Source of the DNA: JBFKOL01 sp041628815
GTDB taxonomy: Bacteria > Bacteroidota > Bacteroidia > Chitinophagales > Saprospiraceae
Assembly: GCA_041628815.1 (NCBI GenBank)
Contig: JBFKOL010000051.1
Coordinates: forward strand, 1-17,656
Length of the DNA stretch: 17,656 nucleotides
Direction of reading: 5' to 3'
Shown: piece after piece, positions 1 to 8,135 of the stretch
Numbering within the stretch: position 1 is the stretch's first letter
Layout: each line of letters opens with the position of its first letter
Made by a program: the position numbers and the translations under genes
Notes under the pieces: generated by a model
The model's database searches: none
What the model saw: only the letters and a program-made list of their open reading frames with translations
Told to the model about the DNA's origin: nothing

Positions 1-270
1 AGGTACTTCGATCCCGTTATGCGACAAATCGAGCAATTCCTTGACAGCACACAGTCGACGGTTTCGGGAGAAGTGTTCCTCACTCTTCATCCGTACCGAT
101 TTACCATAAATGGTGTCAGGTCGGCATACGACCTCATGCAAAGCAAGTTTGGCCAGTACGGCGAACAAAACCTGGCATGGGATGGATCCGACGTACGGGG
201 CTTCACCAAAATCCTTTCCAACCCCGAAAAAATTTATTACACCATCAATAAAGACCAATTGCCGTTATGA
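1..270 (+). CDS. argG: argininosuccinate synthase, C-terminal end (partial)
   Basis: This is the last 89 codons of a gene that begins upstream; the frame is open from base 1 (RYFDPVMRQIEQFL...) to a TGA at 268-270. Argininosuccinate synthase joins citrulline and aspartate using ATP, in the cytoplasm. The visible part matches the C-terminal oligomerisation region of the family as I remember it: a helix of the RYFDPVMRQIEQFL kind, then a V-S-G-E-V beta strand, then S-x-Y-D-L-M. The ATP-binding P-loop and the substrate site lie outside the window. The stop overlaps the argC start (ATGA), and all seven arg genes follow in the same direction, which supports the call. The assignment rests on this fragment and its neighbours, so it is strong but not complete. 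Confidence 0.88.
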   Translation, partial: RYFDPVMRQIEQFLDSTQSTVSGEVFLTLHPYRFTINGVRSAYDLMQSKFGQYGEQNLAWDGSDVRGFTKILSNPEKIYYTINKDQLPL

Positions 271-1232
271 TCAGGATTGGAGTATATGGAGCGGCTGGCT
301 ATACAGGAGGCGAATTGATTCGGCTGATCCTGGGTCACCCCAGCTGCAAGCTGGAATTCGCCACCTCGACTACTTATCACGGGCAGCCCGTAAGTGCAAT
401 ACACCCTGACTTGTACGGCCGAACCGATCTCCTCTTCACCGAAGAAGTCTGGCGCGAATGTGACGTAATCTTTCTCTGCGGAGGGCATGGAAGATCCGCT
501 GAACTATTGAAAAGAATCAATCCAGCCAGGGACACCACCGTCATCGATTTGAGCAGTGACTTCAGGCTAAAGCGGAAAGACCATGACTTCGTATACGGCC
601 TCCCCGAAGTGAATAAAAGCAGCATTTCCGCAGCGAATCATATTGCCAACCCTGGCTGTTTTGCCACCTGTATCCAACTGGCATTGTTACCATTGGCAGA
701 CAAGGCACTGCTGCCGGCAGAGGTGCACATCACCGCGATCACCGGCTCAACCGGAGCAGGGCAAAAACCGGTATCGACCACGCATTTCTCCTGGCGCGAC
801 AACAACGTATCCGTATACAAGGCCTTCAGGCATCAACACCTCGATGAAATAATGCAAACGCTCAGGCAGGTCCAGTCCGGATTCGATGGGAACCTGCACT
901 TCGTACCGGTCCGAGGCAACTTCAGCCGGGGCATACTCGCGAGTACTTATCTGCACTGTGACCTGATAGAAGAGGAAACCATAAAACTGTATAAGTCCTA
1001 CTACCGGGACGAGCCTTTCGTTCATATCGTGCCGCACGACCTATCTTTGAAACAAGTCGTCAATACCAACAATTGCTTCATACAGTTGCGCAAGTACAAT
1101 GGCATTTTACATGTGGTCGCAGCCATCGACAATTTGCTCAAAGGGGCATCAGGCCAGGCTGTGCAAAATATGAATCTTATTTTTTCACTGCCTGAGACGG
1201 AAGGGCTGAACCTGAAACCGTCCGCCTTCTAA
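267..1232 (+). CDS. argC: N-acetyl-gamma-glutamyl-phosphate reductase
   Basis: The 321-residue protein reduces N-acyl-glutamyl-phosphate to the semialdehyde with NADPH, the third step of arginine synthesis. The N-terminal Rossmann motif G-A-A-G-Y-T-G-G lies at residues 8-15. The catalytic cysteine is C131 in N-P-G-C-F-A-T. The F-R-H-Q-H-L-D-E-I stretch at 187-195 carries the conserved histidine region, and G-S-T-G-A-G at 170-175 matches the family. Length is normal for the short bacterial form. The start is chosen because its ATG overlaps the argG stop as ATGA, which implies translational coupling. argD follows after 12 bases. Nothing looks broken. In organisms with an N-succinyl pathway this enzyme would handle the succinylated intermediate, and the sequence alone does not decide which. 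Confidence 0.95.
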   Translation: MIRIGVYGAAGYTGGELIRLILGHPSCKLEFATSTTYHGQPVSAIHPDLYGRTDLLFTEEVWRECDVIFLCGGHGRSAELLKRINPARDTTVIDLSSDFRLKRKDHDFVYGLPEVNKSSISAANHIANPGCFATCIQLALLPLADKALLPAEVHITAITGSTGAGQKPVSTTHFSWRDNNVSVYKAFRHQHLDEIMQTLRQVQSGFDGNLHFVPVRGNFSRGILASTYLHCDLIEEETIKLYKSYYRDEPFVHIVPHDLSLKQVVNTNNCFIQLRKYNGILHVVAAIDNLLKGASGQAVQNMNLIFSLPETEGLNLKPSAF

Positions 1233-1244
1233 ATCCGATACCTC

Positions 1245-2402
1245 ATGGCCATGTACGATGTCTACCCCCTATTGAACATAGTACCCGAAAAAGGAAAAGG
1301 CTGTTTCGTCTACGATGACGAGGGCAGGGAATTCCTTGACCTGTACGGAGGCCATGCCGTCATCAGCATCGGCCATAGCCATCCGCATTTTGTGAAGTCA
1401 GTCTCTGGTCAGCTCGAGAAATTGGCGTTCTATTCCAACTCGATCATCAATCCCCTGCAGGAACTCGTCGCAGGCAAATTAATGCAGGTAAGTGGTGTCG
1501 AAGACTTCAAACTGTTCATGGTAAACAGCGGGGCGGAAGCCAATGAGAATGCTCTGAAGCTAGCTTCGTTCCACAACAGCCGCACCAAGGTGGCTGCTCT
1601 CAAAGGGAGTTTTCACGGAAGGACGTCCGCAGCAATCAATGTGACACATACAGGGCAAAAGCACCAGGCACCCATCAACCATGGGATTCATGTCGACTAC
1701 TTCGACATGAACGATATCGAGGGCATCACCGGGGCCATCGGGAGCAGGCAATATGCCGCCTTCATCATGGAGTGTATCCAGGGCATAGGCGGTCTTGATG
1801 CTGTGAAGACAGAAGCAACACTGGCCATACGCGAAGCGTGTGACCATACCGACACCATAATGATTTGTGACGAAATCCAATGTGGGTATGGAAGGACGGG
1901 CCAGTTTTTCGCCTTCCAGGACTCAGGCGTCCTTCCCGACGTAATTACTATGGCGAAAGGAATGGGTAACGGCTTCCCGGTCGGCGGACTGCTTATCAAT
2001 GCCCATAAACTACCCCCTATAAGCGGCAGGCTTGGGACCACCTTTGGCGGCAACCACCTGGCATGCAGCGCTGCCCTTGCGGTACTTGAAGTAATTGAAC
2101 ACGAAGAACTGATTCAGAACGCCGCCATTACCGGGGAATACCTGCTGCGGCAACTGGAAAACATACCTGCGGTAAAAAAGGTAAAAGGCCGCGGCCTTAT
2201 GCTAGGTGCCGAATTCGACTTTCCTATCGCCCCCCTGCGCGAAGACCTTGTCTACCGCAATCGCGTTTTTACAGGGACAAGCGCCAATCCGAAGCTACTC
2301 AGGATACTGCCACCCCTGAATCTGTCCAATGACCTGGTAGAGGTTTTTATCGAAAAATTGAAAGATTCAATAGACCATATTAGCCAATCAGTAAAGCCAT
2401 GA
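1245..2402 (+). CDS. argD: N-acyl-ornithine aminotransferase (PLP, class III)
   Basis: The 385-residue class III aminotransferase converts N-acyl-glutamate semialdehyde to N-acyl-ornithine with glutamate as amino donor. Visible landmarks are N-S-G-A-E-A-N at 94-100 (phosphate-binding loop), F-H-G-R-T at 123-127, C-D-E-I-Q at 208-212 with D209 binding the pyridine nitrogen, and the Schiff-base lysine K238 in M-A-K-G-M-G-N-G. Two adjacent in-frame starts exist, at 1245 and 1251 (M-A-M-Y-D-V-Y). The family usually starts one or two residues before D-V-Y-P, so the second start is equally plausible. No Shine-Dalgarno sequence is seen. The TGA overlaps the argF' start. Ornithine aminotransferase or a succinylornithine-specific form are possible alternatives, but the position between argC and argF' argues for the biosynthetic role. 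Confidence 0.93.
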   Translation: MAMYDVYPLLNIVPEKGKGCFVYDDEGREFLDLYGGHAVISIGHSHPHFVKSVSGQLEKLAFYSNSIINPLQELVAGKLMQVSGVEDFKLFMVNSGAEANENALKLASFHNSRTKVAALKGSFHGRTSAAINVTHTGQKHQAPINHGIHVDYFDMNDIEGITGAIGSRQYAAFIMECIQGIGGLDAVKTEATLAIREACDHTDTIMICDEIQCGYGRTGQFFAFQDSGVLPDVITMAKGMGNGFPVGGLLINAHKLPPISGRLGTTFGGNHLACSAALAVLEVIEHEELIQNAAITGEYLLRQLENIPAVKKVKGRGLMLGAEFDFPIAPLREDLVYRNRVFTGTSANPKLLRILPPLNLSNDLVEVFIEKLKDSIDHISQSVKP

Positions 2403-3349
2403 AGCAGTTTTATTCCACAAAAGATGTCTATGACCTGGAAGGATTGTTGCAAACCATCTCATCCTTCAAACAAGCACCCCATTCCGTACCGCTCGCCGGC
2501 CAGCACAAGTCCTTGGCCATGCTCTTTTTCAATCCAAGCCTCCGGACGAGAATGAGCACGGAAAGGGCCGCGACCAACCTGGGTATGGACGTCATCACGA
2601 TGAATATGAAAGACAGCTGGGCTTGGGAATTGGAAGAAGGACAGGTCATGGATGCCGATAAGGCAGAACATGTCCGCGAAGCGGCCGGTGTCATAAGTTC
2701 TTATGCCGACATCGTAGCGATCAGGAGTTTTCCCGGCCTGAAAGACAAAAAAGAAGATGACCGCGATGCATTGCTTTCAACATTTATCAAGCATTGCAGT
2801 AAACCTGTCATCAACCTGGAATCTTCATTGCGGCACCCGCTGCAATCGCTCACAGACCTCTTCACCATTCGGGAACACATGACCAAGAAAAATCCCAAAA
2901 TCGTTCTATCATGGGCTCCCCACCCCAAGGCCCTTCCACATACGGTTGCACTATCCTTCCTCGAATGGATGCGGTTTGGTAGACACCAGGTAGTCGTTAC
3001 CCATCCTGAAGGCTATGAGTTGGACCCCTCTTTCATGAAAGGTCACTCCCTGGAATACGACCGTGACAAGGCCTTTGAAAACGCTGATTTTATCTATGTC
3101 AAAAACTGGTCAGCTGCCAACCCCTACGGTAAGGTGCTCAATATTGACAAGTCCCGGATGATCACCCTGGAATCACTAAAGCGGACCCGCAAAGCGAAAC
3201 TCATGCACTGTCTTCCAGTGCGGAGAAACATGGTGATCTCTGATGACGCAATGGACAGCAACCACTCCATCATTCAGCAACAAGCCAAAAACCGGTTGCA
3301 TACCGCCCAGGCCGTTATCTACCATTTGTTGACCAACATGCAAACATGA
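2399..3349 (+). CDS. argF': N-acyl-ornithine carbamoyltransferase (acetyl or succinyl type)
   Basis: The 316-residue protein transfers a carbamoyl group from carbamoyl phosphate to an N-acylated ornithine, giving N-acyl-citrulline. The carbamoyl-phosphate loop S-L-R-T-R-M-S (47-53), the H-P-L-Q-S motif and the late H-C-L-P-V-R-R motif are all present. F-F-N-P-S-L-R-T-R and W-A-P-H-P resemble the Bacteroides fragilis N-succinyl-ornithine and Xanthomonas N-acetyl-ornithine enzymes rather than ordinary ornithine transcarbamylase. In those two enzymes one active-site residue (Pro90 or Glu92) is known to set succinyl versus acetyl preference. By my hand alignment of the D-x-D-K-x-E-H segment the equivalent here is A89, so the acyl group cannot be read off. 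Both ends overlap neighbouring genes as ATGA. A free-ornithine enzyme is unlikely. Confidence 0.93.
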   Translation: MKQFYSTKDVYDLEGLLQTISSFKQAPHSVPLAGQHKSLAMLFFNPSLRTRMSTERAATNLGMDVITMNMKDSWAWELEEGQVMDADKAEHVREAAGVISSYADIVAIRSFPGLKDKKEDDRDALLSTFIKHCSKPVINLESSLRHPLQSLTDLFTIREHMTKKNPKIVLSWAPHPKALPHTVALSFLEWMRFGRHQVVVTHPEGYELDPSFMKGHSLEYDRDKAFENADFIYVKNWSAANPYGKVLNIDKSRMITLESLKRTRKAKLMHCLPVRRNMVISDDAMDSNHSIIQQQAKNRLHTAQAVIYHLLTNMQT

Positions 3350-4140
3350 AAACGCCTTTGCATATCGTGAAAATTGGTGGAGCTCTCATCGATGATCCCG
3401 CCCTACTGGAAGCTTTCCTGGTCGCCTTTACCCAGCTGAGACCACCGGCCATTCTGGTCCATGGAGGCGGCAAAGAGGCAACGAAACTTTCTAAAAAGCT
3501 GGGTATCGAGACAAAAATGATCGATGGCAGAAGGATCACAGATGGTGCTACGCTCGAAGTGGCTGTCATGGTGTATGCCGGGCTCATCAATAAAAAGATC
3601 GTGGCCATGCTTCAGGCTATGGGCATCAATGCGCTCGGCCTGTCAGGTGCCGACGGCAACATAATTCTTGCACACAAAAGACCCGTCAAGGACATTGATT
3701 ATGGTTTCGTTGGCGACATGGAGGCTGTTAACACCGTTGGCCTGCACAAATTCATTCAAGCCGGCTACACACCGGTCTTTGCTCCGTTGACACACGATGG
3801 TATGGGACAAATGCTCAATACGAATGCCGATACCATTGCATCAACCCTGGCATCGGCCATGGCGGGTATATTCGATGTGTCACTTTCCTACTGTTTTGAA
3901 CACAAGGGCGTTTTAAAGAGTATGACATCTCCTGAAGAAAGCTCATATCCAGTGCTTCGCAACAGCGACATGGTCCGCCTGCAGGGGGAAGGCAGGATCC
4001 ACTCGGGTATGATCCCCAAAATTCACAATGCGCTGCAAGCTTCTAAACTCGGTGCCACCAATGTATTCATATGCGGGATTGAAAACCTGGCGTGTAAAAC
4101 CGATGCCACCAAAATTGTATGGAATGAAACGACTGCATAG
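3346..4140 (+). CDS. argB: N-acetylglutamate kinase
   Basis: The 264-residue amino acid kinase phosphorylates N-acyl-glutamate, the second step of the pathway. K9 in V-K-I-G-G, the H-G-G-G loop at 39-42, G-R-R-I-T-D around 61-66, N-T-N-A-D at 158-162 (substrate and metal region) and G-M-I-P-K at 221-225 are the expected ATP and substrate residues. The chain starts directly at the first beta strand. It lacks the extra N-terminal helix that builds the arginine-inhibited hexamer in other bacteria and plants, so it belongs with the short, arginine-insensitive dimeric class. This is inferred from length and N-terminus. The ATG overlaps the argF' stop, and its own 3' end overlaps argE by 17 bases. 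Confidence 0.95.
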   Translation: MKTPLHIVKIGGALIDDPALLEAFLVAFTQLRPPAILVHGGGKEATKLSKKLGIETKMIDGRRITDGATLEVAVMVYAGLINKKIVAMLQAMGINALGLSGADGNIILAHKRPVKDIDYGFVGDMEAVNTVGLHKFIQAGYTPVFAPLTHDGMGQMLNTNADTIASTLASAMAGIFDVSLSYCFEHKGVLKSMTSPEESSYPVLRNSDMVRLQGEGRIHSGMIPKIHNALQASKLGATNVFICGIENLACKTDATKIVWNETTA

Positions 4141-5182
4141 CGATACCATAAACCTTCTGCAAAGCCTGATCAGGACACCTTCTTTTTCAGGTAGCGAGGA
4201 ACGAACGGCAGAATTGATCCAGTCATACCTGGAAGAAAAGGGTGTTAAAACCAGCATGCTCGGCAATAATGTCTATGCTTTCCATCCTTCGTTTGACCCA
4301 AAAAAGAAGACCTTAATTCTCAATTCTCACCACGATACGGTCAAGGTGGTCGACGGCTGGAAGTCCGATCCTTTCGGCGCCACCATGAAAAATGGCCGCA
4401 TCATTGGGTTGGGAAGCAATGATGCCGGTGCCAGCCTGGTAGCCCTGCTGGCCGCCTTTGTGCACTATTACGACCAACCGCTCGATTTTAACCTCGTAAT
4501 GGTTGCCTCGGCTGAGGAGGAGACATCCGGCCCGGGCGGCGTCAGGTCGGTACTCGAATTATTCGACTTCGCTCCCGATGCAGCTATTATCGGCGAACCA
4601 ACAGGGATGGATATCGCCATCGCCGAAAAGGGTCTGCTGGTCGTTGATGGAACAGCGGAAGGGCAGGCAGGGCACGCGGCGAGGGACCTGGGTATCAATG
4701 CCATATACATCGCCCTTGAAGACATAGCAAATCTCAGGAAGCTGGGCTTTGACAGGGATTCGGCCATATTGGGTCCTACCAGATTGTCCGTTACACAGAT
4801 TGAGGCTGGCCGTCAGCACAACGTGATCCCGGATAATTGCCATTTTGTGGTCGACGTCCGCGTCAATGAACATTATACCAACACAGAAGTCCTTGAATTG
4901 ATGAAGTCCGTGTGCCGATCTTCCCTCAAGCCTAGGTCCACACACCTGAACTCTTCATCCATATCTGCGGATCACCCGCTGGTACGAAAAGGTTTGTCGC
5001 TGGGCAGAAAAACCTTTGGTTCACCAACGCTGTCCGACCAGGTGCATTTCACCTGCCCCTCTATCAAGATGGGTCCTGGCATGTCCGAAAGATCACATAC
5101 AGCAGAAGAATTTATCCTGGTCGACGAAGTCCAAGATGGCATCAATACCTTTATTGAAATGATCGATCAACTAATACTCTGA
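4124..5182 (+). CDS. argE: N-acyl-citrulline / acetylornithine deacetylase (M20 metallopeptidase family)
   Basis: The 352-residue M20-family amidohydrolase removes the acyl group late in arginine synthesis. With an ArgF'-type pathway the physiological substrate is expected to be N-acyl-citrulline. Metal and catalytic residues are visible in order: H69/H70 with D71 (S-H-H-D-T-V), D100 in S-N-D-A-G-A-S, the E-E-E-T cluster at 131-133, G-E-P-T after it, and a C-terminal S-H-T-A-E-E with H325. The frame is open back to 4028, but that would run 113 bases into argB. ATG 4124 gives M-K-R-L-H-S-D-T and the usual N-terminal helix, so it is preferred. It still overlaps argB by 17 bases. The stop is one base before the argH start. 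DapE is a family relative, but context favours ArgE. Confidence 0.9.
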   Translation: MKRLHSDTINLLQSLIRTPSFSGSEERTAELIQSYLEEKGVKTSMLGNNVYAFHPSFDPKKKTLILNSHHDTVKVVDGWKSDPFGATMKNGRIIGLGSNDAGASLVALLAAFVHYYDQPLDFNLVMVASAEEETSGPGGVRSVLELFDFAPDAAIIGEPTGMDIAIAEKGLLVVDGTAEGQAGHAARDLGINAIYIALEDIANLRKLGFDRDSAILGPTRLSVTQIEAGRQHNVIPDNCHFVVDVRVNEHYTNTEVLELMKSVCRSSLKPRSTHLNSSSISADHPLVRKGLSLGRKTFGSPTLSDQVHFTCPSIKMGPGMSERSHTAEEFILVDEVQDGINTFIEMIDQLIL

Positions 5183-5183
5183 T

Positions 5184-6479
5184 ATGAAACTATGGGATAA
5201 GGGATACGATATCGATGAATGGATCGAGTCTTTCACGGTCGGGCGCGACAGAGAACTTGATTTGAAGCTTGCAGAAGCAGACATTCTGGCATCCCGGGCA
5301 CATGCAGCCATGCTTGCACATACCGGTCTGCTGACCAAAGAGGAAAATGAACGTCTTCAAATGGCGTTGTCAGAGCTACTGGACATCGCCAAAGAAGGGA
5401 CCCTGCTTATAGAAGATGGTGTTGAAGACATTCATTCACAGATAGAACTGATGCTTACGCGCAAACTGGGTGACACAGGCAAAAAAATTCACATGGCTCG
5501 GTCCCGCAATGACCAGGTCCTTGTGGCACTGAGACTCTTCCTGAAAGGACGGTTGGACCAGCTGACACAACTTACCTCCAATCTCGTCTCGATATTGCTT
5601 GGTTTGGCAGAACAACATAAAGATGACCTCATGCCAGGCTACACGCATATGCAGCTTGCCATGGTGTCATCCTATGGTTTGTGGTTCGCAGGCTATGCTG
5701 AAGCTCTTACGGACGACCTGGAGTATGTCCTGAACACGCGAAACCTGATCAACAGGAACCCCCTGGGCACCGCCGCTGGCTACGGTTCTTCGATGCCCAT
5801 CGATCGCGATATGACTACGGCCGCTCTCGGCTTTTCCGGTCTTTGCATCAACCCCATCAATGCTCAGATGGGAAGGGGAAAGACCGAATGGCATGTAGCC
5901 AATACATTGGCAGCAATAGGGCTGACATTGTCGAAGATGTCTATGGACCTATGCCTTTTCACCAATCAACACTATGACCTGATGAAGCTGCCGGACAAGA
6001 TGACCACGGGTTCTTCCATTATGCCCCACAAAAAGAATCCCGACGTATTTGAGCTCATCCGTGCAAAATCAAATCTATTGATCAACCTGCCCAACCAGGT
6101 AAGCCACGTCCTTGGCAATTTGCCGAGCGGATATCACCGCGACTACCAGATCCTGAAAGAGTCTCTTTTCCCGGCACTCGACCAATGTCAAATGATCATG
6201 GAGATCCTCACCTACAGCATCCCGGAAATCAAAGTCACCAAGAAAGACCTTTCGGATGAAAAGTTCGCCATGCTTTTCAGTGTAGAACAGGTCAATATCT
6301 ATGTCCGTGAAGGAATGACTTTCAGGGAAGCCTATCAAAGGGTGGCTGCGGAAATTGCCAACGGGACCTTCAGCCCGCCCAGCAGGTGGGAACATACGCA
6401 CGTCGGCAGCCTAGGTAATCTCGGCACAGAGAGAATCCAACAAAGATGCAACTGGCTTATGAATAATAATCACCTATAA
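5184..6479 (+). CDS. argH: argininosuccinate lyase
   Basis: The 431-residue fumarase/aspartase-superfamily enzyme splits argininosuccinate into arginine and fumarate, the last step. The superfamily signature G-S-S-I-M-P-H-K-K-N-P-D runs from G276 to D287. It is the mobile loop carrying the catalytic serine (S277/S278). H-S-Q-I-E in the N-terminal third, M-A-R-S-R-N-D-Q and P-G-Y-T-H-M-Q are the other conserved blocks of the family. The length is slightly below the usual 440-460, but all three blocks are present and no break is visible. It begins one base after the argE stop and ends the arginine block. The next gene is 56 bases away, and no terminator-like hairpin was found in that gap, so transcription may continue into the sulfur genes. 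Confidence 0.95.
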   Translation: MKLWDKGYDIDEWIESFTVGRDRELDLKLAEADILASRAHAAMLAHTGLLTKEENERLQMALSELLDIAKEGTLLIEDGVEDIHSQIELMLTRKLGDTGKKIHMARSRNDQVLVALRLFLKGRLDQLTQLTSNLVSILLGLAEQHKDDLMPGYTHMQLAMVSSYGLWFAGYAEALTDDLEYVLNTRNLINRNPLGTAAGYGSSMPIDRDMTTAALGFSGLCINPINAQMGRGKTEWHVANTLAAIGLTLSKMSMDLCLFTNQHYDLMKLPDKMTTGSSIMPHKKNPDVFELIRAKSNLLINLPNQVSHVLGNLPSGYHRDYQILKESLFPALDQCQMIMEILTYSIPEIKVTKKDLSDEKFAMLFSVEQVNIYVREGMTFREAYQRVAAEIANGTFSPPSRWEHTHVGSLGNLGTERIQQRCNWLMNNNHL

Positions 6480-6535
6480 TGCCGCATCGGTTTATTACTC
6501 ACAGATAGATTACATTTATGAAATAACTACAACTC

Positions 6536-6958
6536 ATGGAAATCCACATAGAAAGAATAGACGCGGCATTCAAGCTCAAAGCCACCAATGCCGCTGGAAG
6601 TGAAGCCTTTATCGACGGAAGCAAGGCTATAGGTGGCGGCGAAACGGCGTTCAGACCCATGCAAATGTTGCTTTTCAGCCTGGCAGGATGCAGCGCTATC
6701 GACGTCATCAGTATTCTCAAAAAACAGCGACAACGAATTGACACGTTCGGAATAAAGGTATCTGCCGAACGCACAGAAGGTACACCTTCTAGCTTTAAGA
6801 AAATATTCGTCCAGTTCATTCTTACTGGAAAAATCAAAGAGCACAAATTGGCGCAGGCAATAGAATTGTCTCGAACAAAATATTGTTCGGTTCATTTCTC
6901 ACTTCACCCGGATATTGACATTCAGTATGGATATTTACTGACCAATACGGAAGACTGA
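6536..6958 (+). CDS. OsmC/Ohr family protein
   Basis: This 140-residue protein has the OsmC fold pattern. An N-terminal beta region ends in G-G-G-E-T-A-F-R-P, and a long helix carries A-G-C-S-A-I-D-V with C52. A second strand-helix unit ends in K-Y-C-S-V-H with C117. OsmC/Ohr proteins are cytoplasmic dimers that reduce organic or fatty-acid hydroperoxides with this cysteine pair. K-Y-C-S-V is more like the YhfA/OsmC subgroup than Ohr, and for that subgroup the substrate is poorly known. It lies 56 bases after argH and 13 bases before metZ, so it groups with the sulfur genes. A role protecting or supplying sulfur or thiols is only an inference from that position. Confidence 0.85.
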   Translation: MEIHIERIDAAFKLKATNAAGSEAFIDGSKAIGGGETAFRPMQMLLFSLAGCSAIDVISILKKQRQRIDTFGIKVSAERTEGTPSSFKKIFVQFILTGKIKEHKLAQAIELSRTKYCSVHFSLHPDIDIQYGYLLTNTED

Positions 6959-6971
6959 TCCCGGCCTATTT

Positions 6972-8135
6972 ATGAAGGATTCTACTCGCAATATCAGGTC
7001 CCAGATTGAACGAACTTCGTACCGCGAACATTCTGCCCCCCTGTTTTTAACGTCCAGTTTTGTTTACGACAGTGCGGAACATGAAGAAGCCATGTTCGCC
7101 GGTGAGGCCAGTGGTGACATCTATTCGCGGTTTACCAATCCCAACACTACAGAACTGATCCGCAAACTGTGTATTCTTGAAAATGCAGAATCGGGCGTAG
7201 TTACGGCATCGGGCATGTCGGCGATTTTCAGCTCCTTGGCGGCACACCTCGGGCAGGGTGATCACCTGATCGCCGCGAAGTCACTCTTTGGCAATAGTCT
7301 CTACATAATACAGCACATTTTACCCAACTGGGGAATTCAATACACGTTAGTCGATCTGACCGATCAAGAGGCATGGACCAAAGCTATTCGACCCAATACC
7401 AAAATGGCACTCGTCGAGACACCATCCAACCCGGGACTCGAATTGGTGGATATCCAATGGCTATCCGGGCTATGTCGATCGCATGGCATTCTCCTCAACG
7501 TCGATAATTGTTTTGCCACCCCAGTCTTGCAAAAACCTGTAGACCTGGGAGCCGACCTTGTGACGCATTCAGCCACCAAATTTATGGATGGACAAGGACG
7601 CGTGCTGGGAGGAGTTGTTGTAGGAAAAGAAGAACATGTGACACCCATATTCGAGTTTTTACGTCGAACCGGACCATGCCTGTCCCCCTTCAATGCGTGG
7701 CTGTTATCAAAAAGCCTCGAGACACTAGAGGTGCGGATGGAAAGGCACTGCAAAAATGCCATGGCTCTGGCCTCTAAACTTGAAGGGAAGCCAGGGATTC
7801 GTATGGTCCGCTATCCCTACCTGCGATCCCACCCCCAATATAGCCTGGCAAAAAGACAGATGGCCCAGGGAGGGGGAATCGTGACGTGTGAATTTGCAGG
7901 CGGAAAACCAGCGTGCTTTGCTTTCATCAATCATTTGACGATACCCAGTATCACCGCCAACCTGGGAGACGCCCGGACTATAGTCACGCATCCTGCCAGC
8001 ACTACACACAGCAAGATGTCGCCTGAAGAAAGAGATAGGATAGGCATTACCGATGGCACCCTCCGTATATCTGTTGGCCTGGAAGCGGTGGATGACTTAT
8101 TAGAGGACATGGAAAATGCACTCGACAGATTATGA
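6972..8135 (+). CDS. metZ: O-succinylhomoserine sulfhydrylase (Cys/Met metabolism PLP enzyme)
   Basis: The 387-residue Cys/Met-metabolism PLP enzyme is expected to replace the acyl group of O-acyl-homoserine by sulfide to give homocysteine. Landmarks are Y-S-R-F-T-N-P at 51-57 (PLP phosphate contact from the neighbouring subunit), G-M-S-A-I-F after it, V-D-N-C-F with D178, the Schiff-base lysine K203 in H-S-A-T-K-F, and R365 in L-R-I-S-V-G for the substrate carboxylate. K-S-L-F-G-N-S replaces the Y-G-G type loop of cystathionine synthases and lyases. D-G-Q-G-R-V-L-G-G and G-P-C-L-S-P-F-N-A-W closely resemble the MetZ of Pseudomonas as I remember it. It overlaps metX as ATGA. An O-acetylhomoserine substrate or a lyase side activity cannot be excluded. 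Confidence 0.88.
   Translation: MKDSTRNIRSQIERTSYREHSAPLFLTSSFVYDSAEHEEAMFAGEASGDIYSRFTNPNTTELIRKLCILENAESGVVTASGMSAIFSSLAAHLGQGDHLIAAKSLFGNSLYIIQHILPNWGIQYTLVDLTDQEAWTKAIRPNTKMALVETPSNPGLELVDIQWLSGLCRSHGILLNVDNCFATPVLQKPVDLGADLVTHSATKFMDGQGRVLGGVVVGKEEHVTPIFEFLRRTGPCLSPFNAWLLSKSLETLEVRMERHCKNAMALASKLEGKPGIRMVRYPYLRSHPQYSLAKRQMAQGGGIVTCEFAGGKPACFAFINHLTIPSITANLGDARTIVTHPASTTHSKMSPEERDRIGITDGTLRISVGLEAVDDLLEDMENALDRL

Noticed and set aside
4028..4123. Extended N-terminus for ArgE
   Set aside because: Would overlap argB by 113 bases and add residues not seen in the family; ATG 4124 is the better start.
6489..6518. Bacteroidota -33/-7 promoter before osmC (TACATTTA at 6511)
   Set aside because: The -7 lacks the final G and no proper TTG sits at the right distance; too weak to call.
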